Under the pieces are notes generated by a model. The model was not told where the DNA came from, searched no databases, and worked only from the letters and a program-made list of their open reading frames with translations. From contig NZ_JAMBNR010000014.1 in NCBI RefSeq assembly GCF_023715205.1, positions 97,673-161,672 of the forward strand: DNA of 64,000 nt. The letters run 5' to 3'. Position numbers and translations under genes: made by a program. The stretch comes from Mesobacillus maritimus. GTDB lineage: Bacteria > Bacillota > Bacilli > Bacillales > Cytobacillaceae. This document shows, one piece after another, positions 28,776 to 37,556 of this stretch. Within the stretch, counting starts at the first letter, position 1. Each line of letters opens with the position of its first letter.

Positions 28776-29219
28776 ATGGATACTCAAGTAACTACAAAAT
28801 TTAAAATACATAAGCCAACTAATGAGGTGTTTGAAGCGATAGTAGACCCTGAAAAAATCGGGAATTTTTGGTTCTCATCGAGTTCCGAAAGATGGGAACA
28901 AGGCAAGTCCGTTATATTGAGATATGATGAATACGAAGCTGAAGGTACTATACATGTATTAGAAGTCGAGGAAAATAAGAAAATCATGTTTTCATGGGGT
29001 GGAGAATCTGATGAAGAAACGGTTGTTACAATTACACTAAAAGAGTTGGGTAATGCGAGTACAATTATTGAGGTGAACGAATCAGGTTTTAATGAAGACG
29101 ACCCTGAAATAGTAAACAAAATGCTAGGACAAAAAGAAGGTTGGGTATATATGTTAACTTGTTTAAAGGGATATTTGGAAAATGATGTTAGTAACTTGAG
29201 AGCATCATTAATTCATTAG
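28776..29219 (+). CDS. SRPBCC/AHSA1-family protein (copy 2)
   Basis: 147 aa, differing from the 21565 copy at 11 positions, including VDPEKIG for VDPVKIG and SSSERWEQ for SSSNRWEQ. The upstream 95 bp, back to a hairpin-repeat core (ACGAGCAGGTTCGT at ~28675), are also shared. Intact and presumably expressed; a terminator follows. Confidence 0.85.
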   Translation: MDTQVTTKFKIHKPTNEVFEAIVDPEKIGNFWFSSSSERWEQGKSVILRYDEYEAEGTIHVLEVEENKKIMFSWGGESDEETVVTITLKELGNASTIIEVNESGFNEDDPEIVNKMLGQKEGWVYMLTCLKGYLENDVSNLRASLIH

Positions 29220-29240
29220 TGTTAAATAACTTCATGTTAA

Positions 29241-29266
29241 AAAAGAGCTTCTAGCTCTTTTTTTTT
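29241..29266 (+). terminator. Terminator of SRPBCC copy 2
   Basis: AAAAGAGCT and AGCTCTTTT with loop TCT and a run of T. At the corresponding place copy 1 has the hairpin repeat instead. Confidence 0.8.
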
Positions 29267-29429
29267 AAGAAATTACCACGATTTTTAATAAGATCAATAG
29301 AATGGATGCTCCAAAAAGCCATGTCAAGATAATGAAAATAAGCTGCTAAGTCTTTTCTAAGGAGCAAAAATGGCCTTAAATATAAAATAGGGTGGAAAAA
29401 AGTCCACTCAAGCAGTCGACCCATCCAAC

Positions 29430-30104
29430 CTATTCCACATCCCGCTGATGGATATTGATTTTTAATGTCTTTTCATCGACATATGCCAAGAGAATATCCT
29501 TGACCTTCACATCTTGATTAGCAAGGTGCTCCATCAGCCATTCTTTGGATTTACCTAGCAATTTCAGGTTACGGTGCTGAATACGTCCGTCGACAAGCAC
29601 GGCAATCGGCAGTCCTTCGTCTTTAATCGGAATCTGCAGATGCTGGACGGTGACAGGAGTATTTTCCGCCTTTGGAATTACGCTGACTTCGCCAATCGGC
29701 TCGAGCAGGGCATACTCAATATCTGAGAGCTTAGGGTAGCCTTTGCTGCGGAGGATTGAAAGCAGCTGGGCATAGGACAACCGGGATTTCTCCATATTGT
29801 CCTCTACAATTTCCCCGTGCTTAATTAAAATCGTCGGCTCACCGAGGAAGAAGCGGTTTCCCCATTGCCACAGGGTCGCCTTTGAAAACAAGATGTGGAA
29901 AATGATGAGAACACCCAGCGTCGAAATCGATGGATAAAACTCAGTGGAGATTAGCGGTTCCGCGGCCACCGTCCCAACAATAATAATTGCCACCAAATCA
30001 TAGGGAGTCATTTGAATGATTGTCGACTTTCCCATTAACCTCATAATCACAATCGTCGCAAGATAGAGGACAAGAATTTTGAGGATGAAGGTCATTTCTG
30101 TCAC
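29430..30104 (-). CDS. DUF421 / YetF-family membrane protein (copy 2)
   Basis: 224 aa, same architecture as the 22485 protein with only seven substitutions over the shared 212 residues. The C-terminus continues LKINIHQRDVE because the stop used in copy 1 is lost. Upstream region similar to copy 1 to about 30224, so promoter and gene were duplicated together. Confidence 0.9.
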   Translation of the reverse strand: MTEMTFILKILVLYLATIVIMRLMGKSTIIQMTPYDLVAIIIVGTVAAEPLISTEFYPSISTLGVLIIFHILFSKATLWQWGNRFFLGEPTILIKHGEIVEDNMEKSRLSYAQLLSILRSKGYPKLSDIEYALLEPIGEVSVIPKAENTPVTVQHLQIPIKDEGLPIAVLVDGRIQHRNLKLLGKSKEWLMEHLANQDVKVKDILLAYVDEKTLKINIHQRDVE

Positions 30105-30351
30105 CTCGGGGTAGTACTGTAATAAAGATAAATTGCCCTAAACTTGTTTGTTTATTCAAGGGAGTTTCTGTAGAAAGGTCTTAGGGCGAGGCGATCCTCT
30201 TTTTTGTAAATGAATTTTTTATAGTGTTGTGCAGGCTTGAGAAGGGAATGCCTTTAGGTACAGCAGGCCAATACCAGTGACCGAAAGCTCCATTTTAGGT
30301 TTGCAGTGAAATAATAACAAAAAGAATAAGGGAGATTTATTCTATTTATAG

Positions 30352-30428
30352 AACTAACGGGGGCAAGAGTTAAAAAGCAGAGCGGTCATTTATGTGGCTT
30401 TTCTATTTGTGCGAACGTGGCAGAGTTT
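30352..30428 (+). repeat. Dispersed hairpin repeat, copy E
   Basis: AACTAACGGGGGCAAGAGTT, AAAAAGCAGAGCGGTCATTT, TGTGGCTTTTC, then TTGTGCGAACGTGGCAGAG. Left and right TAACGGG-type motifs are both visible; the stem is degenerate. Confidence 0.65.
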
Positions 30429-30543
30429 AAGATCAATGTTTAACTTGTGTTCAACAATCAGGCATATAATGGTATAAAACGATTTGAACTGTGCTTTCTT
30501 TGAATAGTGAATGATCAGTGCTATCTTTTGAAAGGGTGGAAAC

Positions 30544-30975
30544 ATGAATATTCGAAAAAACAAGGAAACAGAAGTAAATAGATTAGTAGATATATGGTAC
30601 GAAGGATCCTTACTAGCACACGACTTTATTGATAAAGATTATTGGAAATCACAGCGAAAGGAGATGGAAGAAAAATATATCCCCATGTCTGAAACCTATG
30701 TTGTCAGTAATGGAGAAGAGGTTGTCGGCTTCCTATCCATGGTCGATCACTATTTGGCTGCATTTTTTATTGATGTGAAGCACCAAGGCAAAGGATATGG
30801 AAAAGCATTACTAAGTTTTATGAAAGAACATAGAGAAAATATCCAATTAAAAGTGTACAAGAAAAATGATCATGCTGTTCATTTTTATTTAGAAAATGAA
30901 TTTGAGATAATAGAGAAATTACGAGATGAACAGACCCTTGAGGAAGAATTTTTAATGGGATGGAAAAAGAGCTAA
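30544..30975 (+). CDS. GNAT-family N-acetyltransferase
   Basis: 143 aa. Acetyl-CoA binding motif A: AAFFIDVKHQGKGYGKALLS (residues ~77-96, Q-x-x-G-x-G/A). The C-terminal LKVYKKNDHAVHFYLENEFE is the usual motif B. Opens with IRKNKETEVNRLVDIWYEGS, as in YjaB/PhnO-like acetyltransferases. RBS AAAGGGTGG. A decayed copy is at 33821-34018. Confidence 0.88.
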   Translation: MNIRKNKETEVNRLVDIWYEGSLLAHDFIDKDYWKSQRKEMEEKYIPMSETYVVSNGEEVVGFLSMVDHYLAAFFIDVKHQGKGYGKALLSFMKEHRENIQLKVYKKNDHAVHFYLENEFEIIEKLRDEQTLEEEFLMGWKKS

Positions 30976-31135
30976 AATCGATTTGTATGAGATGATGATG
31001 TTGTGAAACAAAATTACCTAGGGTGGCCTGGTAACTAATAATTTGAATTATCAGAAATTCGGTGTGATTTACGCTCTTGTTGGTTATAATAAATTTGGAG
31101 GACAATTCCAAATTTTATCAGAGGAGCTGAAAAAA

Positions 31136-31558
31136 ATGCAATTTATTCCTTATTTGCAGTTGAACGGAAATACAAGAGAAGCAATTGGATTTTACGAAAA
31201 GGTATTTCATGCAGAAACTTTAGGAGTTATTACATTTGGTGAAATGCCTTCTTCCCCAGATTTTCCTTTACCTGAGGATGCAAAAGACCTTGTTGCACAC
31301 GCTACAATCAGGGTTGGAGAGTCAGTCATTATGTTTTCAGATACCTTCCCTGGTCAACCAGCTCAAGAGGGAAACCTGGTAACCATTTGTATTACGTTTG
31401 ACAATGCAGACAAAGCTCGCCAGGTGTTTGATGCATTACAAGATGGCGGACAAGTTGAAATGCCACTTTCAGAAACAAGTTTTAGTCCTGCTTACGGGGT
31501 CATTAAAGATAAATTTGGTGTAACCTTCCAATTTTACACTGAAGGATCTCAAGGTTAG
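31136..31558 (+). CDS. VOC-family (PhnB-like) protein
   Basis: 140 aa from ATG 31136 (RBS GAGGAGCTG); an in-frame start at 31043 lacks an RBS. Typical PhnB/YjdN-like sequence: FIPYLQLNGNTREAIGFYEK, VAHATIRVGESVIMFSDTFP and SPAYGVIKDKFGVTFQFYTE. Metal-binding or dioxygenase/glyoxalase fold; substrate unknown. A terminator follows. Confidence 0.88.
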   Translation: MQFIPYLQLNGNTREAIGFYEKVFHAETLGVITFGEMPSSPDFPLPEDAKDLVAHATIRVGESVIMFSDTFPGQPAQEGNLVTICITFDNADKARQVFDALQDGGQVEMPLSETSFSPAYGVIKDKFGVTFQFYTEGSQG

Positions 31559-31578
31559 TACATACGATTAAAGTAAAA

Positions 31579-31614
31579 AAAACGGCTTTGTACGAATGAC
31601 AAAGTCGTTTTTAA
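31579..31614 (+). terminator. Terminator of the VOC gene
   Basis: AAAACGGCTTTGT pairs with ACAAAGTCGTTTT (one G-U) with loop ACGAATG; A-rich 5' side and T-rich 3' side, so it may work in both directions. Confidence 0.75.
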
Positions 31615-31693
31615 ATGGCTCCTTTTTCTCAAACTTTTTCATATGAAATCATTCCCTCATATAGTTTGAAAATGCTTATACTGGTATTCCTCA

Positions 31694-32092
31694 TCAATGA
31701 CTCGCTAAACGTTTTTCAAGATTCGCCTTAAACAGCAGAATGGCATCAATATTTACGGCAAAATCGTGGTCACTGATATTAAAATTCGTTATAAACATAC
31801 CAGATTTCTCGCGAACCATAATGGTTGGTCGGATATTGTCTCCAATAGCGTCCTGAGTTACAGCACTTCCATAGAAGTACCAGTTCGTTTCTGTCGGTGC
31901 ATTTCCTTTATTCGTAGATAAGTCTTTTTTTATGATTTCGCATAGTTGATCCATAAAGTCTTCAGTCAGCTTAATGGATTTTCCATACATACCCTCAACA
32001 GAAATATCAGCATATCCATACCAAATATTTCTGCTTTTTTGCTTTCCGTCATTTGAAGTAAATGTCTCATCAAACAAAATCTTCATTTTCAT
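31694..32092 (-). CDS. Hypothetical protein, 132 aa
   Basis: Soluble protein without signal or membrane segment. Features: IWYGYADISVEGMYGKSIKL, ETNWYFYGSAVTQDAIGDNI, PTIMVREKSGMFITNFNISD, ending LLFKANLEKRLASH. RBS GGGGGAATG-type stretch before ATG. No family recognised; monocistronic. Confidence 0.7.
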   Translation of the reverse strand: MKMKILFDETFTSNDGKQKSRNIWYGYADISVEGMYGKSIKLTEDFMDQLCEIIKKDLSTNKGNAPTETNWYFYGSAVTQDAIGDNIRPTIMVREKSGMFITNFNISDHDFAVNIDAILLFKANLEKRLASH

Positions 32093-32317
32093 TCCCCCGT
32101 AAAAAAATTCTTCCTACCCATATTTTACCCCAATTAGAAAATGTAAAATAGCTTGCTGTAAGTATAACGAACTCGTTTCAGTTAAGCTGGGTTAAAACAC
32201 GAAGGATTAACGCTTTTCGTATTGAAAGTTATTTAAGTTTAAAAACAGGGATGTTTAATAAGGTAATGATATTTTTATGAAGAATTCCTATGGCAGTCAT
32301 TTATAAAGGGGAGGAAA

Positions 32318-32568
32318 ATGATGAAGAAATCAATTAAACATCTTATTTTCGGGATTTTAGGGGTTTTTGTATTATTTAGGGTTTTAGGAGTCGTTTCTTT
32401 TTATTCTGTATCCAAGACCGAGACCAGCTGCCAATTGAGATGGTAGCTTTTAATCGATTAACGGATGAAGAAAGTGCTTTAATACCAGTAAGCCCAATAT
32501 ACGCCGGTAATGATGAAGGATTCAATAAATTTACAGTGTACTACGCATTTCAAATAACATCTATTTGA
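32318..32568 (+). pseudogene. Frameshifted small exported/membrane protein
   Basis: RBS GGGGAGGAAA then MMKKSIKHLIFGILGVFVLF, a signal or anchor helix, to a stop at 32447. In another frame immediately after: DQLPIEMVAFNRLTDEESAL, IPVSPIYAGNDEGFNKFTVY, YAFQITSI stop (32568). The two parts overlap around 32415-32425, where one frame slip joins them into a ~82-aa protein. Confidence 0.65.
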
Positions 32569-32716
32569 GTGAAAAAATGTACTTAAAGTAACTGGGTGCG
32601 TTTATACAAGAACAGCAAACGCATATTCCTTATTGAAGTAACAGGGCAGTTTAGTGTAATAAAATCAACTTTATGTCGCATTTTGAACTTAATTCCGCAG
32701 TAATGAGATTCGCTTT

Positions 32717-32923
32717 CTAAGCAGTTATTTTTTGGTACTCATATATATAAAAATCCAGCTCCTGACTAGTTTGCATAGTCCGATAATCATTAAACCCGTA
32801 AGTTAATCCCGTCTTAATAAGTTGTTTTCTCAAAAATTCAATATAACTTAAAAGCTCACGGGGTTTTAAAACTGTTTTTTGTATGGTAGTTTCCACAAAG
32901 ACCTTCTCCTTGCTTTTTTTCAA
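32717..32923 (-). CDS. Spo0E-family aspartyl-phosphate phosphatase
   Basis: 68 aa. Two-helix Spo0E-like protein: YIEFLRKQLIKTGLTYGFN, then TMQTSQELDFYIYEYQK, carrying the signature S-x-x-LD (SQELD) needed for dephosphorylating Spo0A-P. Starts with a basic/charged stretch that is longer than in the minimal family. Together with the orphan sensor kinases at 2-1486 and 13613-14668 it suggests phosphorelay control, though targets were not tested. Confidence 0.85.
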   Translation of the reverse strand: MKKSKEKVFVETTIQKTVLKPRELLSYIEFLRKQLIKTGLTYGFNDYRTMQTSQELDFYIYEYQKITA

Positions 32924-33024
32924 GACAAAAACATTTTACCAAATTATTGGGATTGACTAAATGGAATTTTTGTCCAAAATGTGACAAAAATTCCTTTGAA
33001 AACGTCGAAGAGATGCTAATAAGT

Positions 33025-33498
33025 TCACCTAGTCTCTTTTTTGAGGTAATTTTTTCCTTGATAAACCCTATAAATTTTGAGGTGAAGAAGCTGGATTAAT
33101 AGTAAAAATGGATAAATAATCGCAGATATCCAAAGGTTCCAACCGTTGTAATAAAAATATCCAGATACAATGGAGAGATACTCAAAAAACAGGGAAAAGA
33201 TCGTCCACCCTAATAGATATATTATTTGATTTCTGATTGATTTTTTAAAAGGATAGTAGTTCATAAATAATACGCCTGAAGAAGGAAAAAGGAACATAAT
33301 TGGCAAGAAACCAGCGAAATCTACTCCAGGGTAAAAATATCCGTAAAGATTGTATTTGAGGTCTAAAACGATATCAGTAACAAGACCAAACACAATAGAG
33401 AATAAAGCGATTGCGTACAACTCGTTTCTAGGTAGTTTCTTTGGGACGAATAACGCAACGAAAATAAAGACAATAACAGAGAAGATTAAGAACAACAT
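33025..33498 (-). CDS. CBO0543-like integral membrane protein
   Basis: 157 aa with five hydrophobic segments. Conserved with the 49295 protein: VPKKLPRNEL, DIVLDLKYNLYGYF (there DLYLDLKYKLYWYF), NYYPF, YLLGWTIFSLFFE, YYNGWNLW. Function unknown. Minus strand, monocistronic. Confidence 0.75.
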   Translation of the reverse strand: MLFLIFSVIVFIFVALFVPKKLPRNELYAIALFSIVFGLVTDIVLDLKYNLYGYFYPGVDFAGFLPIMFLFPSSGVLFMNYYPFKKSIRNQIIYLLGWTIFSLFFEYLSIVSGYFYYNGWNLWISAIIYPFLLLIQLLHLKIYRVYQGKNYLKKETR

Positions 33499-33820
33499 AC
33501 GTTTTATTCATTCCTCGTCTTTAAACTATTACTAAATAGTCTTACCTAACTACCATTTGCTAAACAGGTTAACAGATTATGACACAGTAGAACCTAAGTG
33601 TAAATTAAGTAGTAAAAAAGACCTCACAAATAGTGAAGTCAAAAGATGTATGCATTAAAAGAAAACGAGTAGTGGAATGGGATCCCTAATCCCATAATTT
33701 ATCTTATGTAAAAGAGTGTGACAAGTTCTGAGTAATAAGTATGATTTTTACTATTTATTGTCTCATAACGAGGGAAATCTTCACCACAAACCCGTTAATT
33801 TAGGGGCATATTCGACAAAT
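33499..33820. other. Gap without intact gene
   Basis: AT-rich; a possible hairpin ACCTCAC..GTGAAGTC near 33620. No ORF or RNA recognised. Ends at the decayed GNAT copy. Confidence 0.3.
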
Positions 33821-34018
33821 GGAGCATCAAGTCAAAGGTTATGGAAAAGTCTTACTAAATTTTATAAAAGAACAAAGGGAAAATATCCGATTAAAAATGT
33901 ACAATAAAATTGAAAACGCTGTTCATTTTTATTTAGAAAATGAATTTGAAAAAAAGAGAGATTATTAAATGAGCAGACCCTTGAGGAAGAATATTTAATA
34001 AAATGGATTAAGAGCTAA
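33821..34018 (+). pseudogene. Decayed GNAT acetyltransferase copy (3' half)
   Basis: From GCATCAAGTCAAAGGTTATG to AAATGGATTAAGAGCTAA this follows the 3' part of the gene at 30544 (motif A QGKGYGKALLSF and C-terminal FYLENEFE) with substitutions and a deletion of several codons after GAATTTGAAAAAAAG that breaks the frame. The 5' half is missing. Confidence 0.85.
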
Positions 34019-34118
34019 ATAATTTTTTTCTTAAATGTCAGGATCTTCTCGACCGTAATGAAATTCTTTATAAAGGAGAGCGTAAATCTATTTTTGAACC
34101 ATCATGCCCTTACCGAAA

Positions 34119-34601
34119 TTAAGTTTTTCGCGAAGTGAGCCGAAAAAAAAGTAATTGGATAATCCCGGAAATCAATATACCGATTAGCGTGTCTCTCAAC
34201 CTATCTGTGGCATACTGTTTTGATTGATGTTCAAAAACATAAACAAACAGAATCGTAAGTGAAACTTGATGAAGAATTTTTTTATCCAATTTCAAAAATA
34301 TGGAGATGTAACAACCTAAAAGAATTAATATTCCTAAGCCCCAACCACTAACGGTTAAATGTCTTGCTAACATAACGGTAACCAAAATCCCGATAACGGT
34401 GCCAATAAACCGTTTTATTGAAAGACTTACCGTTTTATCAATTGTTGATTGAATCGTTAGGATCACAGAAAGCGGAGCTAAATAAGGATGGTCGGAACCT
34501 AAAAGTTTGGCCACTTCCCAAGATAAAGCAGAGCCAATTGACAATTTCCAGGCTAGGATCGATAAACTTTTATTTGAAAACTTGTCATTTTGTAATTTCA
34601 T
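34119..34601 (-). CDS. FUSC / aromatic-acid-exporter-type membrane protein
   Basis: 160 aa with a basic N-terminus and six predicted helices. APLSVILTIQSTIDKTVSLS followed by IKRFIGTVIGILVTVML is the typical FUSC/ArAE membrane motif (SIKRxxGTxxG). Only the transmembrane module is present; the long cytoplasmic domain of full-length members is absent, as in short Bacillus members. Substrate unknown. Confidence 0.8.
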   Translation of the reverse strand: MKLQNDKFSNKSLSILAWKLSIGSALSWEVAKLLGSDHPYLAPLSVILTIQSTIDKTVSLSIKRFIGTVIGILVTVMLARHLTVSGWGLGILILLGCYISIFLKLDKKILHQVSLTILFVYVFEHQSKQYATDRLRDTLIGILISGIIQLLFFRLTSRKT

Positions 34602-34951
34602 ACGAACCTCGTTTTTTTGTATATTTTCAATTAAGCAATAAACTCCTATTATTCAGATGGACAGAAAAACTTTGCCCGTCTGGGTTATTGCGCCTAGCTT
34701 TTAACAAATAGAATAACCTTTCTCATATGTTTATATGTAAAAAATCCATATCTAATTTCATTAAGAGGGTAGGGAATGTATATATGATTTTCTTTCCGTG
34801 CTCCTTTTCATATCTCTTATTCTGGAAACGAATAGAAACAAATAGGTGTTTTCTTTAAATTAGTTTTTCGACTAACGTGCAGGTGAGCATAGCAGGTGTT
34901 TTTACTCATAAAGAGTGAAAAGAAAAACTGTATTCGGGGAGTTGGTTACAG
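34602..34951. other. Gap with degenerate repeat core
   Basis: CGACTAACGTGCAGGTGAG at ~34868 is a diverged right core of the hairpin-repeat family, 78 nt before the HAD gene. No gene seen. Confidence 0.4.
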
Positions 34952-35626
34952 ATGATTAAGGCTGTCATCTTTGATTTAGATGGGACTTTATTGGATAGGG
35001 ACGAATCGGTAAAGAGATTTATTGAGAACCAATATGAAAGATTCAATAAGTGGGTGAACCATATAGCTAAAGAGCAATATATTACTCGATTTATAGAACT
35101 CGATCAACGTGGTTACGTTTGGAAAGATCAAGTATATCAACAACTAACGGAGGAATTAGCTATTACCGGGGTAACTTGGCAAGACTTCCTTCAAGATTAT
35201 ATAAACCAATTCAATAATAACTGCGTCCCTTTTCCGAATCTTTATCGAATGTTAGATGAGTTGAAAAATAATAACCTTATCTTAGGGATGATTACAAATG
35301 GACTGGGACAATTTCAAATGGAGAATATAAAGGCTTTAGGAATCGAAAAGTATTTTCAAACCATCCTAGTCTCTGAATGGGAAGGGATAAAAAAACCTGA
35401 TCCCGAAATTTTTAATAGAGCCTTGGGAAGGCTTAATGTTTCCCCTTATGAAACTATATATGTTGGTGACCATCCTGAGAATGATGTGAAAGCAGCCCAA
35501 AATGTTGGGATGAAAGGAATTTGGAAGAGAGATCTTTATTGGAATCATGTCGATGCAGATTATATCCTTGATGATTTGGCGGAATTGCCTTCCATTCTTG
35601 CAAATCTAAACAAACAATTAACCTAA
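34952..35626 (+). CDS. HAD-superfamily hydrolase (subfamily IA)
   Basis: 224 aa. Motif I DLDGTLLDRDES with nucleophile and acid Asp (residues ~8-19), motif II TNG (LGMITNGLGQFQ), motif III Lys in GIKKPDPEIF, motif IV VGDHPENDVKAA. Cap domain of alpha type between residues 20 and 85. A YfnB/PhoU-unrelated phosphatase of unknown substrate. RBS GGGGAG precedes ATG. Confidence 0.9.
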   Translation: MIKAVIFDLDGTLLDRDESVKRFIENQYERFNKWVNHIAKEQYITRFIELDQRGYVWKDQVYQQLTEELAITGVTWQDFLQDYINQFNNNCVPFPNLYRMLDELKNNNLILGMITNGLGQFQMENIKALGIEKYFQTILVSEWEGIKKPDPEIFNRALGRLNVSPYETIYVGDHPENDVKAAQNVGMKGIWKRDLYWNHVDADYILDDLAELPSILANLNKQLT

Positions 35627-35635
35627 AATTCATCT

Positions 35636-35680
35636 GGTAAAGTAGTGTTCCGTCAACAATTCGTAGCTTCTTCATAGGTT
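35636..35680 (+). repeat. Repeat family C, copy 2
   Basis: GGTAAAGTAGTGTTCCGTCA and TTCGTAGCTTCTTCATAGG match copy 1 at 25573. It is followed at 35690 by GTACTTAAAATTACCGGGTG, a left motif of the hairpin-repeat family. Nothing else is seen up to the DUF3231 gene at 35934. Confidence 0.55.
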
Positions 35681-35933
35681 GAAAAAAGTGTACTTAAAAT
35701 TACCGGGTGCAATAGTAAAAAGCCAGCGTAATATCCGTTCCTTTTTTACTACATTTTTAAAAATACTTTCTTTTAAAGTCTGAAAAGAAAACTCCATTCT
35801 TTTGTTCAAATCCTATAATTTCCTAGCTTTTGAGAATAACAAAATAATTCCTCCTTGTTGGTTTTATTATAGGCGTTATTGCCTATTATAGAAAAGAAAA
35901 CGTTAGAAATCGTAAACTAATGGAGGAAAAGAT

Positions 35934-36944
35934 ATGAAGCTTAAAGAACCGTTAAGTGCTTCTGAATTAGGAACACTTTGGATTACATACCAAGAAAAAA
36001 CAATGATATTAAGAATTTTAGAATACTTCTTGAAAAAATCCGATGACCAAGAAGCAAAGAATATTATGGGCATGGCGTGGCAGGAACTTGATTATTATGT
36101 TGAGTTAATGAAAGAGGTTTTTAAAGGTGAAGGTGCAGTCATTCCAAAGGGATTTACGGAGGAAGATGTTCATTTAGATGCACCCAACTTATACGGCAAT
36201 GGATTTGATGTACTGATGCTCCGTGTATTGAAAGAGATTAGTATGGGAATGTACTCAATCGATATGAATATGGCGTACCGTAAAGATGTGATGACCATTT
36301 ATGAAGGTTTGGCTACGGTTACACATAAGGTGTATAAATTAGCAACCCTTTATTTGCTTAAAAGAGGGATTCTTACTCGACCGCCAATTATGACGATGCC
36401 TAAAACAACTGAATTTATTGAAAGTAAAAGGTACATGAGAGGGTTTAAACCATTTAGTGAGAAAAGGCCATTAAATGCTGTTGAGGTTGGGATCATCCAT
36501 CTTGGAATTGAAGCAAACAATGTAGGAATGCAACTCATTACCGGATTTGCCCAATGTGCAAAGAATAAAGAGGCTAGAAAGTATTTTGAAAAGGGAAAAG
36601 AACTTTCCAAAAAGCATATAAAGACATTTCAAGAATTACTTTTAAAAAACGATATTCAATTTTCGGCAACTTCTGGAAGTACCGTTACAAATTCAACAGT
36701 CGCCCCATTTTCTGATAAATTGATGATGATGCTTATAAACTACCTAAATGGTTTTAGTATGGTTGGAAGTAGTTTTGGAACATTTTTCACGTTAAGAAAT
36801 GATATAACCATGAAAACAGCCTTGCTTGCCAAAGATGTCTATTTTTACGCTCAAGAAGGACTTGAAATTATGTTTAAGAACGGATGGTATGAAGAACCAC
36901 CGCAAACGGAGGATAGAAATGAATTAATCAATCGGCCAGAATAA
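35934..36944 (+). CDS. DUF3231 family protein (paralogue)
   Basis: 336 aa in two homologous halves: residues ~5-165 (SASELGTLWITYQEKTMILR) and ~175-325 (NAVEVGIIHLGIEANNVGMQ). Conserved PKGFTEEDVHLDAPNLYGNG matches PIGFTKDDVNLGAPRLYADE in the 16968 protein. Ends NGWYEEPPQTEDRNE. RBS GGAGGAAA. Function unknown; spore-former-associated family. Confidence 0.87.
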   Translation: MKLKEPLSASELGTLWITYQEKTMILRILEYFLKKSDDQEAKNIMGMAWQELDYYVELMKEVFKGEGAVIPKGFTEEDVHLDAPNLYGNGFDVLMLRVLKEISMGMYSIDMNMAYRKDVMTIYEGLATVTHKVYKLATLYLLKRGILTRPPIMTMPKTTEFIESKRYMRGFKPFSEKRPLNAVEVGIIHLGIEANNVGMQLITGFAQCAKNKEARKYFEKGKELSKKHIKTFQELLLKNDIQFSATSGSTVTNSTVAPFSDKLMMMLINYLNGFSMVGSSFGTFFTLRNDITMKTALLAKDVYFYAQEGLEIMFKNGWYEEPPQTEDRNELINRPE

Positions 36945-37085
36945 AATTAGTGGTTCATTTAACTCTAAACTACATTCGATTCTGAAAAGATGGATGCTAA
37001 ATTAAAAATTTTGTGAAGAAGGTTTCCTTAGCCTTAGAATGGAGTCTTTCTTAAGGGATCATCTAAACTCACTTGTTATAAGAGG

Positions 37086-37117
37086 AAGGTAAGCAATCTA
37101 TGATGCTTGCCTTTTTT
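37086..37117 (+). terminator. Hairpin downstream of DUF3231 gene
   Basis: AAGGTAAGCA pairs with TGCTTGCCTT (one G-U), followed by T run. 140 nt after the stop. Confidence 0.65.
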
Positions 37118-37216
37118 ATATGAATGAATACGAAAGTGCAAATGAAATATATATTGTCAAAACTTACACTTAAATTAACGGGTGCTTTCCTTGCACAAAT
37201 CATTCCAATACATACC

Positions 37217-37246
37217 AAAAGGAGCTTGAAGATCCAAGCTCCTTTT
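37217..37246 (-). terminator. Perfect 12-bp hairpin between convergent genes
   Basis: AAAAGGAGCTTG and CAAGCTCCTTTT with loop AAGATC; can act in either direction. Lies 84 nt beyond the stop of the minus-strand gene at 37330. Confidence 0.7.
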
Positions 37247-37329
37247 ACTGTTATTTTCAATGTTCTTTCATAATGGTTTTAAATGCAGTATTCATTTCAA
37301 ATGAATCAAAAATCGCACGTCTGGTTTGT

Positions 37330-37518
37330 CTAATTAGATTGTGCTTTTCTTAGAACTACTCCGTTTACAACGATTCCAATAAACCCAGTAATGGCGAAAA
37401 CATAAGCTACAAACATAGGTGCTGAAGAAAGTGATTCTGTAAGTATTCTAAACATACCAAAAGCAAAAACAAGAAAACTACCTATCAGGGTAAGAATGAT
37501 TCTAGTTTTATTTTTCAC
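37330..37518 (-). CDS. Hypothetical two-TM small protein
   Basis: 62 aa: KNKTRIILTLIGSFLVFAFG, then APMFVAYVFAITGFIGIVVN and the tail GVVLRKAQSN. RBS AGGAGGTT 7 nt before the start. Typical small Bacillus membrane protein of unknown function. Not operonic with the xylanase (39-nt gap but both on minus strand, so co-transcription is possible). Confidence 0.65.
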   Translation of the reverse strand: MKNKTRIILTLIGSFLVFAFGMFRILTESLSSAPMFVAYVFAITGFIGIVVNGVVLRKAQSN

Positions 37519-37556
37519 TTTTTTAACCTCCTATCAGCTAAACCTTACCATAAACG

